Shown: positions 47,212-58,135, counted from the stretch's first letter. The stretch is 64,000 bases of DNA from Streptococcus cristatus ATCC 51100 (GCF_011612585.1 NZ_CP050133.1:434001-498000); one strand, 5' to 3'. Numbers and translations: made by a program. Notes: generated by a model from the sequence alone, not told the origin.

Positions 47212-48110
47212 CAGTAGAAGAATTACGTCAGGCCCAGCCTCAGCTTACAGAAACTTTTCAGAAAATCCTAGAAGCAGGGCGGCTCAATCATGCTTATTTA
47301 TTTTCGGGGAATTTTTCTAGTTTTGCCATGGCTTTGACCTTGTCTCAGAGTCTCTTTTGTGAGAACCGTCAGGGAGTTTGGCCCTGCGGTATTTGCCGGT
47401 CCTGTCGCTTGATTGAGAGTGAGGATTTCTCAGATGTGACGGTTGTGCGGCCAGTGAATGGTATTATCAAAACGGAGCGCATTCGTGAGTTAGTGAGAAA
47501 TTTCTCCCAGAGCGGTATGGAGGGCAACAGACAGGTCTTTATCATCTGTGATGCAGATAAGATGCACGTCAATGCCGCTAATTCCCTCCTCAAAGTCATC
47601 GAAGAGCCCCAAAGTGAGATTTACATCTTTCTTTTGACAGCCGATGAGCATCTGATTTTGCCTACCATCAAGAGTCGAACGCAGATTTTTCACTTTCGGA
47701 AGAATCAGGTAGCTCTCCAGCACCAGCTGGAAGAGGCTGGCTTAATCAAAAGTCAGGCTGAGTTGCTGGCTGCATATAGCCAGACCCAGGAAGAGGCCGA
47801 TCAGTTGGTTTCCAACAAGTCTTTCTTTGAGCTGGTCAGTGAGAGTCAGAGATTTGTTAAGGCTGCCTTGACCAATGAGAATCAGGCTTATCTCCAAGTG
47901 GCCAAGCTAGCTAAACTGGCTGAGGACAAGGATAAACAGGAGCAGATCTTTAAAATTTTGGAGGTCTTGCTAGCCAAGGAACTTGGAAACGAGGCAGGTC
48001 GCAAGAAACTGGAAGATCTCTTAGAAGCAAAGAAGATGTGGCGAGCCAATGTGTCTTTTCAAAATGTTCTGGAATACATGATTTTAAAAGCCAGTGCCCA
48101 AGCAAGATAG
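47208..48110 (+). CDS. holB: DNA polymerase III delta' subunit
   Basis: A 300-residue clamp-loader subunit with a truncated AAA+ fold. Zinc-binding Cys ([16 protein letters not shown]) and the [11 protein letters not shown] motif are clear. The P-loop is degenerate, as expected for delta'. Starts ATGA-coupled to tmk. Confidence 0.92.
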   Translation: MTVEELRQAQPQLTETFQKILEAGRLNHAYLFSGNFSSFAMALTLSQSLFCENRQGVWPCGICRSCRLIESEDFSDVTVVRPVNGIIKTERIRELVRNFSQSGMEGNRQVFIICDADKMHVNAANSLLKVIEEPQSEIYIFLLTADEHLILPTIKSRTQIFHFRKNQVALQHQLEEAGLIKSQAELLAAYSQTQEEADQLVSNKSFFELVSESQRFVKAALTNENQAYLQVAKLAKLAEDKDKQEQIFKILEVLLAKELGNEAGRKKLEDLLEAKKMWRANVSFQNVLEYMILKASAQAR

Positions 48111-48119
48111 GAGCAGATA

Positions 48120-48437
48120 ATGAATAAAAAAGAACTATTTGATGCCTTGGATGATTTTTCTCAGACGCTTTTAGTGACCCTTGCCGAGGTAGAGGCCATT
48201 AAGAAAAATCTCAAGAGTGTCGTGGAGGAGAATATCGTCCTCCAGTTAGAAAATGATAAGCTGAGAGAGCGGCTAGGTGAGGTAGAGCAAGCAGCACCGG
48301 TTAAAATCAATAAAAATCGGGACAACCTCCGCAAACTGTACTACGATGGTTTTCATGTGTGTACAGATTTCTATGGTCAACGCCGAGAAAACGATGCGGA
48401 GTGCATGTTCTGCGATGAGTTGTTATTCAGGGAGTAG
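48120..48437 (+). CDS. yabA: Replication initiation control protein YabA
   Basis: A 105-residue regulator that binds DnaA and DnaN and limits replication initiation. An N-terminal coiled coil (about 1-60, leucine heptads) and a C-terminal zinc site ([22 protein letters not shown]; His-Cys-Cys-Cys) define the family. AGGAGCAG precedes the ATG. Confidence 0.92.
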   Translation: MNKKELFDALDDFSQTLLVTLAEVEAIKKNLKSVVEENIVLQLENDKLRERLGEVEQAAPVKINKNRDNLRKLYYDGFHVCTDFYGQRRENDAECMFCDELLFRE

Positions 48438-48439
48438 AA

Positions 48440-49306
48440 ATGCAGATTCAAAAGAGTTTTAAGGGACAGTCGCCTTACGGCAAGCTGTATTTGGTAGCGA
48501 CTCCCATTGGAAATATGGACGACATGAGCATTCGCATGGTCAATACCCTCAAGGAAGTGGATGTTATTGCGGCTGAAGATACTAGAAATACGGGCCTTCT
48601 GCTCAAACACTTTGGGATTGAGACGCGGCAGATCAGCTTCCATGAGCACAATGCTCAAGAAAAGATACCGGTCTTGCTGGACTTGCTCAAGTCAGGGCAA
48701 AATCTAGCCCAGGTATCCGATGCTGGCTTGCCTAGCATTTCGGATCCAGGTCATGATTTGGTCAAGGAGGCTATTTCTGAGGACATTGCTGTGGTGACGG
48801 TTCCGGGGCCCAGTGCTGGGATTTCCGCTTTGATTGCCAGTGGTTTAGCGCCTCAGCCTCATATTTTTTATGGTTTCTTGCCTCGTAAGTCTGGACAGCA
48901 GAAGGAATTTTTCGAGAGTAAAAAGGCTTATCCAGAGACACAGATCTTTTACGAATCTCCCCATAGGGTCAAGGCTACGCTGGAAAATATGTTGGAAGTC
49001 TATGGGGACCGCCCGGTGGTCTTGGTTCGGGAATTAACCAAAATCTATGAAGAATACCAACGAGGAAGGATTTCTGAGTTGATAGACTATCTTGCGGAGA
49101 CTGCACTCAAGGGCGAGTGCCTCCTGATTGTGGCTGGTGCAAGTCTAGAGAAGGAAGACAAAGCGGATGCAGATCTCTTGGCTGAAATTGACAGCTTGGT
49201 CCAATCCGGTAGCAAGAAAAATCAGGCTATCAAGGAAGTGGCCAAAAAATACGGGCGTAATAAAAGTCAGCTCTATGCCCTTTATCATGAAGAAGACAGA
49301 AACTAG
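48440..49306 (+). CDS. rsmI: 16S rRNA 2'-O-methyltransferase RsmI
   Basis: A 288-residue SAM-dependent enzyme that 2'-O-methylates C1402. Marks: LYLVATPIGNMDDMS, EDTRNTGLLLKHF, VSDAGLPSISDPG and VPGPSAGISALIASGL. It modifies the same base as RsmH at 28.3 kb. The start is two bases after the yabA stop. Confidence 0.94.
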   Translation: MQIQKSFKGQSPYGKLYLVATPIGNMDDMSIRMVNTLKEVDVIAAEDTRNTGLLLKHFGIETRQISFHEHNAQEKIPVLLDLLKSGQNLAQVSDAGLPSISDPGHDLVKEAISEDIAVVTVPGPSAGISALIASGLAPQPHIFYGFLPRKSGQQKEFFESKKAYPETQIFYESPHRVKATLENMLEVYGDRPVVLVRELTKIYEEYQRGRISELIDYLAETALKGECLLIVAGASLEKEDKADADLLAEIDSLVQSGSKKNQAIKEVAKKYGRNKSQLYALYHEEDRN

Positions 49307-49328
49307 TCCTATTCGACTAGTTTTTTGT
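49300..49328 (+). terminator. Terminator overlapping the rsmI stop
   Basis: AACTAGTC / GACTAGTT with a six-base loop and six Ts; the stem starts in the last codon of rsmI. Confidence 0.85.
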
Positions 49329-49391
49329 TCAAAATCCTCCTTTTGTTCGGGAATTTCCCCAAAAGAAAAATATCTTTGAAAGAATTATAGA

Positions 49392-49416
49392 AATTTTCTG
49401 AACATTGTGATATGAT
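49392..49416 (+). promoter_or_regulatory. serC promoter with near-consensus CodY box
   Basis: AATTTTCTGAACATT (49392-49406) differs from the CodY consensus AATTTTCWGAAAATT by one base. It fills the spacer in front of an extended -10 (TGATATGAT, 49408-49416), so bound CodY should block RNA polymerase when branched amino acids and GTP are plentiful. Confidence 0.65.
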
Positions 49417-49444
49417 AGACAAAATACATTTTTGGAGGTAGGAT

Positions 49445-50536
49445 ATGACCATTTACAATTTTTCTGCTGGACCGGCAGTATTGCCCAAGGAAGTCTTGAA
49501 AAAAGCTCAGGCTGAGTTTTTAGACTATGCCCAAAGTGGCATGAGCGTGATGGAGCTGTCCCACCGATCCAAGGAATTTGACGACATTATCAAAGAAGCG
49601 GAGAGCTTGCTGCGTGAGCTCATGGCTATTCCGGACAATTACCGCGTGCTCTTCCTGCAGGGGGGAGCTTCTACTCAGTTTTCCATGATTCCCCTTAATC
49701 TCGCCAAGGGAGGCAAGGCCTATTACCTAGTAGCCGGATCTTGGGGAAAGAAAGCTTACACAGAGGCAGTCAAGCTGGCTAAGACCGTGCCTTTTGAGCC
49801 TATTCTCTTGGCTTCGTCAGAGGACTTAAATTACACGGAAATTCCTTCTTTCGATGAAAAGGAGATTGATCCGCAGGCGGCTTATGTGCACCTGACAACC
49901 AATAATACTATCGAAGGAACGGCCATCTACGACCTGCCAGCGACTAATGGCGTGCCGATTGTGGCGGACATGTCTTCTAATATCCTGGCTGCTCAGTACC
50001 GAGTAGAGGATTTTGGTTTGATTTATGCTGGGGCTCAGAAGAATATCGGACCTGCCGGCGTGACAGTGGTCATCATTCGTGAGGATTTGCTCAATGATGA
50101 GCCTGTTCTGTCTAGTATGCTGGACTACCGCATTCAGGCGGACAATGACTCTCTCTACAATACACCACCAACTTTCGCCATCTATATGGCCAAGCTGGTT
50201 TTTGAGTGGGTCAAGGAGCTAGGTGGCGTAGCAGAAATGGAAAAGCGCAATCGTGAAAAATCTGGCCTTTTGTACGACTTCATTGAGCAGTCTGACTTTT
50301 ACCGCAGTCCAGTCCGTTATAAGGAGCAACGCTCAGTAGCCAATATTCCTTTCGTTTCTCCAAGTCCAGAGCTGGATGCTAAGTTTAACAAAGAGGCCGC
50401 AGCAGCAGGCTTCAAGAATATCAAGGGGCACCGCAGCGTGGGCGGCATGAGAGCCAGTCTTTACAATGCTTTTCCGCTCCAAGGTGTCAAGGATTTGATC
50501 GCCTTTATGCAGAAATTTGAAGAAGAAAATTCTTAA
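49445..50536 (+). CDS. serC: Phosphoserine aminotransferase
   Basis: A 363-residue PLP enzyme, second step of serine synthesis, converting 3-phosphohydroxypyruvate with glutamate to phosphoserine. Marks: [25 protein letters not shown], and the PLP lysine in [20 protein letters not shown] precedes the ATG. serA follows after 12 bases. Confidence 0.94.
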   Translation: MTIYNFSAGPAVLPKEVLKKAQAEFLDYAQSGMSVMELSHRSKEFDDIIKEAESLLRELMAIPDNYRVLFLQGGASTQFSMIPLNLAKGGKAYYLVAGSWGKKAYTEAVKLAKTVPFEPILLASSEDLNYTEIPSFDEKEIDPQAAYVHLTTNNTIEGTAIYDLPATNGVPIVADMSSNILAAQYRVEDFGLIYAGAQKNIGPAGVTVVIIREDLLNDEPVLSSMLDYRIQADNDSLYNTPPTFAIYMAKLVFEWVKELGGVAEMEKRNREKSGLLYDFIEQSDFYRSPVRYKEQRSVANIPFVSPSPELDAKFNKEAAAAGFKNIKGHRSVGGMRASLYNAFPLQGVKDLIAFMQKFEEENS

Positions 50537-50548
50537 GAGAGGGAAACT

Positions 50549-51724
50549 ATGGTCTTTAGTGTCAAAACATTTAACAATATCAATCAAATTGGACTCAAGG
50601 AGCTGGGCAACGCTTTTCAGATTGACGGAGACAAGTCTGACAATCCGGATGCTTATATTCTGCGCAGTCAAAACCTGCATGGACAGGATTTTCCAAGTAA
50701 TCTAAAAGCTATTGCGCGGGCAGGTGCAGGAACCAATAATATTCCTGTTGACCAAGCAACAGCTCAGGGAATCGTGGTTTTCAACACACCTGGAGCTAAT
50801 GCCAATGCGGTGAAAGAAGCTGTCTTGGCTTCTGTCCTCCTGTCAGCGCGTGACTATATCGCAGCTAACAGCTGGGCTAATGGCCTCTCTGGCGACGATG
50901 TTCCTAAGCAAGTGGAGGCTGGCAAAAAGCAGTTTGCTGGGACAGAGATTGCAGAGAAGACTTTGGGAGTCATTGGTCTGGGAGCTATCGGCGGCCGTAT
51001 TGCTAACGATGCCTATCGTCTGGGAATGAATGTCCTTGGCTATGATCCTTATGTATCTATTGAAACAGCTTGGAATATCTCTAGCCATGTCAAGCGGGTA
51101 GCAGACATTAAGGAAATCTTTGAAAAGAGCGACTACATAACTATCCATGTGCCCCTGACTGATGATACACGCGCTACTTTTGATCAGCCTGCTTTTGGTC
51201 TTATGCAAAAGGGAACAACCCTCATCAACTTTGCTCGTGGCGAGCTGGTGGATAACGTTGCCCTCTTTGAAGCCATAGAAGCTGGTGTTATCAAGCGCTA
51301 TATCACAGACTTTGGTGTGGAAGAGCTACTCCGTCATCCGCAGATTACAGTCTTTCCGCATCTGGGCGGATCAACCGAAGAAGCTGAGCTTAACTGTGCC
51401 ATCATGGCCGGCAAGACTATTCGTCGCTTCATGGAAACGGGAGAGATTATCAACTCAGTGAATTTCCCTAATGTCCGTCAGGCACTCTCAGCGCCTTATC
51501 GGATTACCCTGATTAATAAAAATGTACCGAATATTGTAGCTCGGATTTCAACGGCGGTCAGTGATTTGAATATCAATATCGACAATATCATCAATCGTTC
51601 CAAGGGTGATTATGCTTATACTTTGCTGGATCTGGATGAGTCGGACGAAGGTAAGATTCAGGAGCTGGTTGATAAATTTGAGAATAGCGACAATATTGTG
51701 CGCGTGCGTTTGATTAAAAAATAA
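50549..51724 (+). CDS. serA: D-3-phosphoglycerate dehydrogenase
   Basis: A 391-residue enzyme, first step of serine synthesis. NAD-binding GLGAIGGRIANDA, catalytic-region GAGTNNIP and NFARGELVDN, active-site His in FPHLGGSTEEAE, and a C-terminal ACT domain (about 320-391) likely for serine feedback. GAGAGGGAAA precedes the ATG. Dedicated phosphoserine phosphatase (serB) is not in the window. Confidence 0.93.
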   Translation: MVFSVKTFNNINQIGLKELGNAFQIDGDKSDNPDAYILRSQNLHGQDFPSNLKAIARAGAGTNNIPVDQATAQGIVVFNTPGANANAVKEAVLASVLLSARDYIAANSWANGLSGDDVPKQVEAGKKQFAGTEIAEKTLGVIGLGAIGGRIANDAYRLGMNVLGYDPYVSIETAWNISSHVKRVADIKEIFEKSDYITIHVPLTDDTRATFDQPAFGLMQKGTTLINFARGELVDNVALFEAIEAGVIKRYITDFGVEELLRHPQITVFPHLGGSTEEAELNCAIMAGKTIRRFMETGEIINSVNFPNVRQALSAPYRITLINKNVPNIVARISTAVSDLNINIDNIINRSKGDYAYTLLDLDESDEGKIQELVDKFENSDNIVRVRLIKK

Positions 51725-51764
51725 TCGAAAATAGAGGTGTTTCTTCATGGAATGCGTCTGTATC

Positions 51765-51796
51765 AGCCGATGAGCCTTTCGCTTGTCGGCTTTTTC
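51765..51796 (+). terminator. Terminator after serA
   Basis: AGCCGA / TCGGCT with inner GAGC / GCTT, then TTTTT. Confidence 0.8.
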
Positions 51797-51858
51797 TGAC
51801 GATCCTTGGCTTGACAAGAAGAAGCTAGCTGGGCTATCATAGGGACGGAGGAAAAACA

Positions 51859-52212
51859 ATGTTACAATTTATCGAATACCCAAAATGCTCTACCTGCCGC
51901 AAGGCCAAGGCTGAGCTCAATCAATTAGGAGTGGACTTTGAAGCGGTAGATATTGTCCAAAATACACCTAGCCGGGACCAGCTCCTAGACTGGATTCAGA
52001 ACTCGGACTTTGAGCTCAAGGCTTTTTTCAATACTAGTGGTCTCAAATACCGTGAACTGCGTCTCAAAGAAAAAGTTCCGGATATGACAGCTCAGGAAGC
52101 TGCTGATTTATTATCGACAGACGGCATGCTGATTAAGCGACCACTGCTAGTCCAAGATGATCGGATTGTGCAAGTTGGTTACCGAACAGAATACAAAGAA
52201 CTAAATCTTTAG
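51859..52212 (+). CDS. ArsC/Spx-family reductase-like protein
   Basis: A 117-residue thioredoxin-fold protein of the ArsC superfamily. CSTCRKA near the N-terminus has the CxxC pair, and IKRPLLVQDDRIVQVGYR closes the fold as usual. It lacks Spx-specific context and resembles YffB/ArsC-like reductases. It lies between serA and msrAB and could serve redox repair. GGAGGAAAAA precedes the ATG. Confidence 0.82.
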   Translation: MLQFIEYPKCSTCRKAKAELNQLGVDFEAVDIVQNTPSRDQLLDWIQNSDFELKAFFNTSGLKYRELRLKEKVPDMTAQEAADLLSTDGMLIKRPLLVQDDRIVQVGYRTEYKELNL

Positions 52213-52215
52213 TCC

Positions 52216-52240
52216 AAGATGGGAAATTTCCTGTCTTTTT
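52216..52240 (+). terminator. Terminator after the ArsC-like gene
   Basis: AAGATGGGAAA / TTTCCTGTCTT, essentially loop-less palindrome with TTTTT. Confidence 0.6.
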
Positions 52241-52379
52241 ATATTTTGCTGAAACAATTGAATTTGGCTAATCCATAGAGGCGCAGTATTTGATATGATT
52301 TCTAAGAAAGTCCCAATCAAAATCCTATAAAAGTTCTTCTTTTTATGAGAAAATAGAGGAAAAGATTGGAGGGATGTTT

Positions 52380-53315
52380 ATGGCAGAAATTTATCTAGCG
52401 GGCGGTTGTTTCTGGGGCTTGGAGGAATATTTTTCTCGGATTGAAGGCGTTGAGGAGACGACAGTAGGCTATGCCAATGGACAAGTAGAGTCCACCAACT
52501 ACCAGCTCATTCACCAGACGGACCATGCGGAGACGGTGCACTTGATTTATGACGAAGAAAAAATCAGCCTGCGGGAAATTTTGCTCTACTATTTCCGAGT
52601 CATTGACCCCTTATCTATCAACAAACAGGGTAATGATATTGGCCGTCAGTATCGGACAGGTGTTTACTATGTCCGTGAGGAAGATCGCACCACTATCGAG
52701 CAGGTTTTTGCTGAACAGGAGGAGCAATTAGGACAAAAGTTGGCTGTAGAGCTAGAGCCCTTGCGCCATTATATCTTGGCCGAGGATTATCATCAGGATT
52801 ATCTCAAGAAAAATCCGACGGGTTATTGCCATATCAATGTCAAGGATGCTGAGCAGCCCTTGGTAGATGCGGGCCATTATCCTAAGCCTAGTCAGCAGCA
52901 ACTCAAAGCAGTGCTAAGTGAGGAGCAGTATCAGGTGACCCAGCAGAGCGCAACGGAGCGCCCCTTCCATAATGCTTACAACGCGACTTTTGAGGCAGGG
53001 GTTTATGTTGATGTGACAACTGGCGAACCACTCTTTTTTGCGGCTGACAAGTTTGAATCTGGTTGTGGCTGGCCTAGTTTTGCCCGTCCTATCGCTCGCG
53101 AGGTTATCAAATATTATCAAGATTTGAGCCATGGCATGGAGCGAATCGAAGTACGGAGTCGTTCAGGAAATGCCCATCTGGGTCACGTCTTTACCGATGG
53201 TCCGCAGGAGTTAGGTGGCCTGCGCTATTGCATCAATTCAGCAGCTCTGCGATTTATTCCCAGAGAGCAAATGGAAGAGGAAGGCTACGGCTACCTGCTA
53301 CCCTATATGGACTAA
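52380..53315 (+). CDS. msrAB: Fused methionine sulfoxide reductase MsrA-MsrB
   Basis: A 311-residue cytoplasmic enzyme. MsrA domain (1-165) has GGCFWG with catalytic Cys10 and repairs S-sulfoxides; MsrB domain (about 170-311) has SGCGWPSF and [12 protein letters not shown] with the catalytic Cys and repairs R-sulfoxides. No signal peptide, so this is the cytosolic type rather than the membrane-bound paralog. The ATG at 52380 follows GGAGGG; the ATG at 52374 is too close to it. Confidence 0.93.
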   Translation: MAEIYLAGGCFWGLEEYFSRIEGVEETTVGYANGQVESTNYQLIHQTDHAETVHLIYDEEKISLREILLYYFRVIDPLSINKQGNDIGRQYRTGVYYVREEDRTTIEQVFAEQEEQLGQKLAVELEPLRHYILAEDYHQDYLKKNPTGYCHINVKDAEQPLVDAGHYPKPSQQQLKAVLSEEQYQVTQQSATERPFHNAYNATFEAGVYVDVTTGEPLFFAADKFESGCGWPSFARPIAREVIKYYQDLSHGMERIEVRSRSGNAHLGHVFTDGPQELGGLRYCINSAALRFIPREQMEEEGYGYLLPYMD

Positions 53316-53479
53316 TACTCATTTTTGTCGCTTGTCAACCTTTTCAAAATCTAGCTAAACTAGACAGAAATAATCAGCCAATTTCCTCTTTTCTAACGCT
53401 CCAAGCATTTATATATGTAAATACCATAGAAAAGTGTATAATGGTTAGGAAAAGATAAATGTTATGGAAGGAATGCAAA

Positions 53480-53722
53480 ATGGAGAAATTGGATATTACT
53501 ACAATGTCTGATTATAAAAAGGTAGAAGCTGTTATTCAATTACTAATCGATGGAGTTTTGACCAGCTATCGTGTGGCGACAGATGCCAATATCAGCAAAA
53601 TGAGCATCTTGACACTGGTCAAAGGTAGCAGCAAGATTAAGAATATTACTTATCAAACGGCTATTGCTCTGATTAATTGGTACGAAGAAAATCATGAAAA
53701 ATATGGTATTACTATTCAATAA
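53480..53722 (+). CDS. Small helix-turn-helix-like protein
   Basis: An 80-residue protein. YRVATDANISKMSILTLVKGSSKIKNITYQTAIAL has the spacing of a phage-repressor type helix-turn-helix. No second domain. The ATG at 53480 follows AAGGAATG. Another start at 53459 adds seven residues. A small regulator is likely; no target is known. Preceded by a -10 like TATAAT at about 53436. Confidence 0.6.
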   Translation: MEKLDITTMSDYKKVEAVIQLLIDGVLTSYRVATDANISKMSILTLVKGSSKIKNITYQTAIALINWYEENHEKYGITIQ

Positions 53723-53815
53723 GTAGCCGATTTTACAGGGAAATATATAACTAGAATTCTATGAGTGCTTGCTTGTGGGATTCTTTTACTGAAGGAAAGA
53801 ATAGCCTTTCCATTA

Positions 53816-53906
53816 TTGCAGGAAAGGCAAAAATTTCATATAATGGAAATAAGAAAAATGAGCGTAGGAATGTCTGCTGGTTGTAGCAGCCCGCTAAATT
53901 TTTTAT
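53816..53906 (+). promoter_or_regulatory. tkt promoter and leader hairpin
   Basis: -35 TTGCAG (53816-53821), 17-bp spacer, -10 TATAAT (53839-53844). In the leader AGCG..TGCT pairs with AGCA..CGCT (about 53859-53897) and is followed by AAATTTTTTAT, which could attenuate transcription. GGAAAGGC/GCCTTTCC repeats surround the -35. Confidence 0.6.
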
Positions 53907-53918
53907 AAGGAGAATTCA

Positions 53919-55895
53919 ATGTCACAATTATCTGTTAATGCCATTCGCTTTTTAGGAATTGACGCAATTGAAAAGTCTAAGTCAGGTCACCCTGGTGTCG
54001 TGATGGGTGCTGCGCCAATGGCTTACGACCTATTTACTAAACAACTGCGTATCAATCCAGAAGAGCCAAATTGGATTAACCGCGATCGCTTCGTTCTGTC
54101 TGCAGGACACGGCTCTATGTTGCTTTATGCCTTGCTCCATCTGTCTGGCTTTAAAGATGTCAGCATGGAGGAAATCAAAAACTTCCGCCAATGGGGCTCT
54201 AAGACACCAGGTCACCCAGAGTTTGGTCATACGGCTGGAGTTGATGCGACGACTGGACCATTGGGACAAGGGATTTCTACAGCGACTGGATTTGCTCAGG
54301 CAGAGCGTTTCTTGGCTGCCAAGTATAATCGTGAAGGCTACCCGATTTTTGACCATTACACTTATGTCATCTGTGGTGATGGCGATTTGATGGAGGGAGT
54401 TTCAGCTGAGGCGGCTTCTTACGCTGGCCTGCAAAAGCTGGACAAGTTGGTTGTTCTCTACGATTCAAATGATATCAACTTGGATGGGGAAACTAAGGAT
54501 TCCTTTACAGAAAATGTTCGTGCCCGCTATGAAGCCTATGGTTGGCATACTGCTTTAGTCGAAGACGGAACGGATATTGCAGCGATTGATGCAGCTATCA
54601 ATGAAGCGAAAGCTTCTGGCAAGCCATCTTTGATTGAAGTTAAGACGGTTATCGGTTACGGTTCTCCAAACAAGCAAGGAACCAATGCAGTTCATGGTGC
54701 TCCTTTAGGAGCAGAAGAAGCGGAAGCCACACGTCAAGCCTTGGGTTGGGACTATGCGCCATTTGAGATTCCTGAGGAAGTCTATGCAGATTACCGTACA
54801 AATGTGGCAGAGCGTGGTGCAGCGGCATACGATGCTTGGAAACAGCTGGTAGAGGACTACAAGCAAGCCCATCCAGAATTGGCAGCAGAAGTAACAGCTA
54901 TCATTGCTGGTCAGGATCCAGTAGAAATCAAACCAGAAGACTTCCCAGTGCTTGAAAATGGCTTCTCTCAAGCGACTCGTAATTCTAGTCAGGATGCCCT
55001 CAATGCAGCAGCTAAGGTGCTTCCAACTTTTCTCGGCGGTTCTGCTGACTTGGCTCATTCTAATATGACCTATATCAAGGAGGATGGCCTGCAAGATGAT
55101 GCCCACCGTCTCAACCGCAATATCCAATTTGGTGTGCGCGAGTTTGCTATGGGAACAATTCTCAACGGTATGGCGCTTCATGGTGGACTTCGCGTTTACG
55201 GTGGTACCTTCTTCGTCTTCTCAGATTATGTTAAGGCAGCTGTCCGTTTGTCTGCTCTGCAAGGTTTGCCAGTGACTTATGTCTTCACTCACGATTCAAT
55301 TGCGGTTGGTGAAGACGGTCCGACTCATGAGCCGATTGAGCACTTGGCTGGTCTGCGTGCGATTCCAAACTTGACTGTCCTTCGCCCAGCAGATGCACGT
55401 GAAACCCAGGCAGCTTGGTATTTAGCCCTTAAGAGCCAATCTACTCCGACTGCTCTGGTCTTGACCCGTCAAAATCTGACAGTCGAAGAAGGCACAGACT
55501 TTGACAAGGTCGCTAAAGGTGCTTATGTAGTCTACGAAACAGGAGCAGATTTCGATACTATCTTGTTGGCTTCTGGTTCTGAGGTTAATTTGGCTGTTGC
55601 AGCTGCTAAAGCACTTGCAGCAGAAGGCGCTAAAATCCGCGTGGTCAGCGTGCCATCAACAGAGCTTTTTGACGCTCAAGATGCAGCCTACAAAGAAGAA
55701 ATTCTGCCAAATGCAGTTCGTCGCCGTGTAGCGATTGAGATGGCAGCTAGCCAGCCTTGGTACAAGTATGTCGGTCTAGACGGTGCAGTTATCGGAATCG
55801 ACCAGTTCGGTGCATCTGCTCCAGCAGGCAAGGTTCTGGAAGAATACGGCTTTACAGTTGAGCACGTAGCAGAAGTTGTTAAAAATCTTGAATAA
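53919..55895 (+). CDS. tkt: Transketolase
   Basis: A 658-residue thiamine-diphosphate enzyme of the pentose phosphate pathway. ThDP-binding [10 protein letters not shown]...[10 protein letters not shown]-terminal SKSGHPG, substrate His in GHG and GPLGQG, and the second-domain [12 protein letters not shown]. Length is standard. AAGGAG precedes the ATG. It is monocistronic with its own promoter and terminator. Confidence 0.95.
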   Translation: MSQLSVNAIRFLGIDAIEKSKSGHPGVVMGAAPMAYDLFTKQLRINPEEPNWINRDRFVLSAGHGSMLLYALLHLSGFKDVSMEEIKNFRQWGSKTPGHPEFGHTAGVDATTGPLGQGISTATGFAQAERFLAAKYNREGYPIFDHYTYVICGDGDLMEGVSAEAASYAGLQKLDKLVVLYDSNDINLDGETKDSFTENVRARYEAYGWHTALVEDGTDIAAIDAAINEAKASGKPSLIEVKTVIGYGSPNKQGTNAVHGAPLGAEEAEATRQALGWDYAPFEIPEEVYADYRTNVAERGAAAYDAWKQLVEDYKQAHPELAAEVTAIIAGQDPVEIKPEDFPVLENGFSQATRNSSQDALNAAAKVLPTFLGGSADLAHSNMTYIKEDGLQDDAHRLNRNIQFGVREFAMGTILNGMALHGGLRVYGGTFFVFSDYVKAAVRLSALQGLPVTYVFTHDSIAVGEDGPTHEPIEHLAGLRAIPNLTVLRPADARETQAAWYLALKSQSTPTALVLTRQNLTVEEGTDFDKVAKGAYVVYETGADFDTILLASGSEVNLAVAAAKALAAEGAKIRVVSVPSTELFDAQDAAYKEEILPNAVRRRVAIEMAASQPWYKYVGLDGAVIGIDQFGASAPAGKVLEEYGFTVEHVAEVVKNLE

Positions 55896-55905
55896 AAGAC
55901 ATAAA

Positions 55906-55935
55906 GTCAGGGTGCTAGGCATCCTGATTTTTTTG
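55906..55935 (+). terminator. Terminator after tkt
   Basis: TCAGGGTGC / GCATCCTGA with a three-base loop, followed by seven Ts. Confidence 0.88.
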
Positions 55936-56013
55936 GAAAATATTTTCCTGCCTTGTCAAACGGGCCAAAATCTGCTATAGTAATTAGTAGATGAATTCCA
56001 AAGGAGAAGAGAA

Positions 56014-56349
56014 ATGAATCCAACAATGATGATTATTTTTTTTGTTGTACTAGTAGGGATGATGTATTTCCAAGTACGGACACAGAAAAAGCAAGCTGAA
56101 AAACGTATGGAAAGCCTTAATAAACTGCAAAAAGGCTATGAAGTCATTACTATTGGTGGTCTTTACGGGACTGTTGATGAAGTTGATTCAGAGCGTAAGA
56201 CTGTTGTCTTGGACGTAGACGGTGTTTTCTTGACATTTGAATTAGCAGCCATTAAGACTGTTTTGCCACTGACAGAGGGTATCCCAGCTGCTGCGGGAGT
56301 GGAAGGTGATATCGCTGTATCTGATGAAGATACTGCAATTGAAGAATAG
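56014..56349 (+). CDS. yajC: Preprotein translocase subunit YajC
   Basis: A 111-residue accessory protein of the Sec translocase: one N-terminal helix (about 4-20), then the family pattern RTQKKQAEKRMESLNKLQKGYEVITIGGLYGTV. An acidic tail ends it. AAAGGAGAAG precedes the ATG. Confidence 0.9.
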   Translation: MNPTMMIIFFVVLVGMMYFQVRTQKKQAEKRMESLNKLQKGYEVITIGGLYGTVDEVDSERKTVVLDVDGVFLTFELAAIKTVLPLTEGIPAAAGVEGDIAVSDEDTAIEE

Positions 56350-56355
56350 AATATA

Positions 56356-56381
56356 GGACAGTCTAGAGGCTGTCTTTTTTA
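56356..56381 (+). terminator. Terminator after yajC
   Basis: GACAG / CTGTC with an eight-base loop and six Ts. Confidence 0.7.
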
Positions 56382-56566
56382 TTTTAAGGACATATTGTAA
56401 ACTCATCTTTTACAATATTATAGTTGTGCGATACAAGCGAAACCTGCCTGCATATACTACCAGCTATTCATCATCAGCTCTGATAGACGAAAAATCAGCT
56501 CTCCTGCCCACATTTAAAGGATTTATGATATAATGAAATGATAAAACTTTAAATAGGATAAAAAAT

Positions 56567-57316
56567 ATGTTTAGTTTTAAGAAAAAAGAAAAGCTCGATG
56601 AGGCCTTGCTTGTTCCCAAGCATATAGGCATTATCATGGATGGCAATGGTCGTTGGGCTAAAAAACGTATGCAGCCGCGCGTCTTTGGACATAAGGCAGG
56701 TATGGAAGCCTTGCAAGAAGTGACGATTGCAGCTAAGGAGATGGGTGTGCAGGTCTTGACAGTCTATGCCTTTTCAACGGAAAACTGGACGCGACCAGAA
56801 AAAGAAGTGTCCTTCATTATGAATTTGCCGGTTGAGTTTTATGACCGCTATGTGCCAGAATTACACAGAAACAATGTAAAAATTCAAATGATTGGCGACA
56901 CGAAGCGACTTCCTAAAGCAACCTTTGAGGCCTTGGAGAAGGCTGAGGAGCTGACTCGCTTGAATACGGGGTTGATTTTGAATTTCGCCCTGAACTATGG
57001 CGGCCGAGCTGAAATCAATCAAGCGGTTCAGAAGCTTGCCCAAGATGTTTTAGATGCGAAAGTTCAGCCAGCAGATATTACAGAGGAAATGCTTGGAGAT
57101 TACCTCTATACCAGCAGTTTGCCTGCAAGTTTACGGGATCCTGACTTGGTTATTCGTACGAGTGGCGAGCTGCGCCTTAGCAATTTCCTGCCTTGGCAGA
57201 CAGCTTATAGCGAGTTGTATTTTACAGATATCCTTTGGCCGGATTTCGATGAGAGGGCTTTGAAGGATGCGGTTGTAGAGTATAATCGTCGCAATCGACG
57301 CTTTGGCGGTGTATAA
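56567..57316 (+). CDS. uppS: Undecaprenyl diphosphate synthase
   Basis: A 249-residue cis-prenyltransferase that makes the C55 lipid carrier for wall synthesis. Marks: IGIIMDGNGRWAKKR (catalytic Asp), VYAFSTENW, and RTSGELRLSNFLPWQ with SELYF. An extended -10 (TGATATAAT, about 56526-56534) precedes it. It opens the uppS-cdsA-rseP-proS-type run. Confidence 0.94.
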   Translation: MFSFKKKEKLDEALLVPKHIGIIMDGNGRWAKKRMQPRVFGHKAGMEALQEVTIAAKEMGVQVLTVYAFSTENWTRPEKEVSFIMNLPVEFYDRYVPELHRNNVKIQMIGDTKRLPKATFEALEKAEELTRLNTGLILNFALNYGGRAEINQAVQKLAQDVLDAKVQPADITEEMLGDYLYTSSLPASLRDPDLVIRTSGELRLSNFLPWQTAYSELYFTDILWPDFDERALKDAVVEYNRRNRRFGGV

Positions 57317-57331
57317 AGGAGGGAGAAAAAG

Positions 57332-58135
57332 ATGAGTTTAGATTTACAAAGACGTCTTCTTTTTGGAGGAATTGCTCTAGCAATTTTTATTCCTCTAGTG
57401 AAGATGGGAGGGATTCCCTTCCAGATCAGTGTTGGCCTTCTAGCTATGCTAGCAGTGCATGAATTGCTTAAGATGAAGGGGCTTCCGACAGCGACCTTAG
57501 AGGGCGGATTGGCTATGCTGGCAGCTTTCGTCTTGACCCTGCCACTTGAAAATTACTTGAAGTTTTTGCCCGTGGATGGCAATGTGATGGCTTATGGCTT
57601 GGTTGTTTTCGTCTTGCTAGGAGCGACTGTTTTAGGTTCCTCTTATAGCTTTGAAGATGCGGCTTATCCGATTGCTTCTAGTTTTTATGTTGGTCTAGGC
57701 TTTAATGCTTTGATCGATGCCCGTTTGGTGAATGTGGACAAGGTTTTGCTGGCTCTCTTTATCGTCTGGGCGACAGACAGTGGAGCCTACCTGGTTGGTA
57801 CTCGCTACGGACGGAGAAAATTATTGCCAAAGATATCGCCAAATAAAACCATTGAAGGCAGTTTAGGAGGCATTATCTCAGCGGTGCTGGTTTCTGCGAT
57901 TTTTATGTCTGTCCGTCCACAAGTTGCCACTCCATATAGCTTTGTGACCATGCTGCTCTTGACAGTTGTCTTTAGTATTGCTGGCCAATTCGGTGATTTG
58001 GTAGAGAGCGCTATTAAGCGTCACTTTGGTGTCAAAGACTCAGGGAAGTTTATTCCTGGGCATGGCGGTGTTTTGGATCGCTTTGATAGCTTGCTTTTTG
58101 TCTTTCCACTGATGCACCTCTTTGGCCTGTTCTAA
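57332..58135 (+). CDS. cdsA: Phosphatidate cytidylyltransferase
   Basis: A 267-residue membrane enzyme with about seven helices that makes CDP-diacylglycerol. The signature near the end reads [18 protein letters not shown]...[24 protein letters not shown] precedes the ATG. Confidence 0.93.
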   Translation: MSLDLQRRLLFGGIALAIFIPLVKMGGIPFQISVGLLAMLAVHELLKMKGLPTATLEGGLAMLAAFVLTLPLENYLKFLPVDGNVMAYGLVVFVLLGATVLGSSYSFEDAAYPIASSFYVGLGFNALIDARLVNVDKVLLALFIVWATDSGAYLVGTRYGRRKLLPKISPNKTIEGSLGGIISAVLVSAIFMSVRPQVATPYSFVTMLLLTVVFSIAGQFGDLVESAIKRHFGVKDSGKFIPGHGGVLDRFDSLLFVFPLMHLFGLF

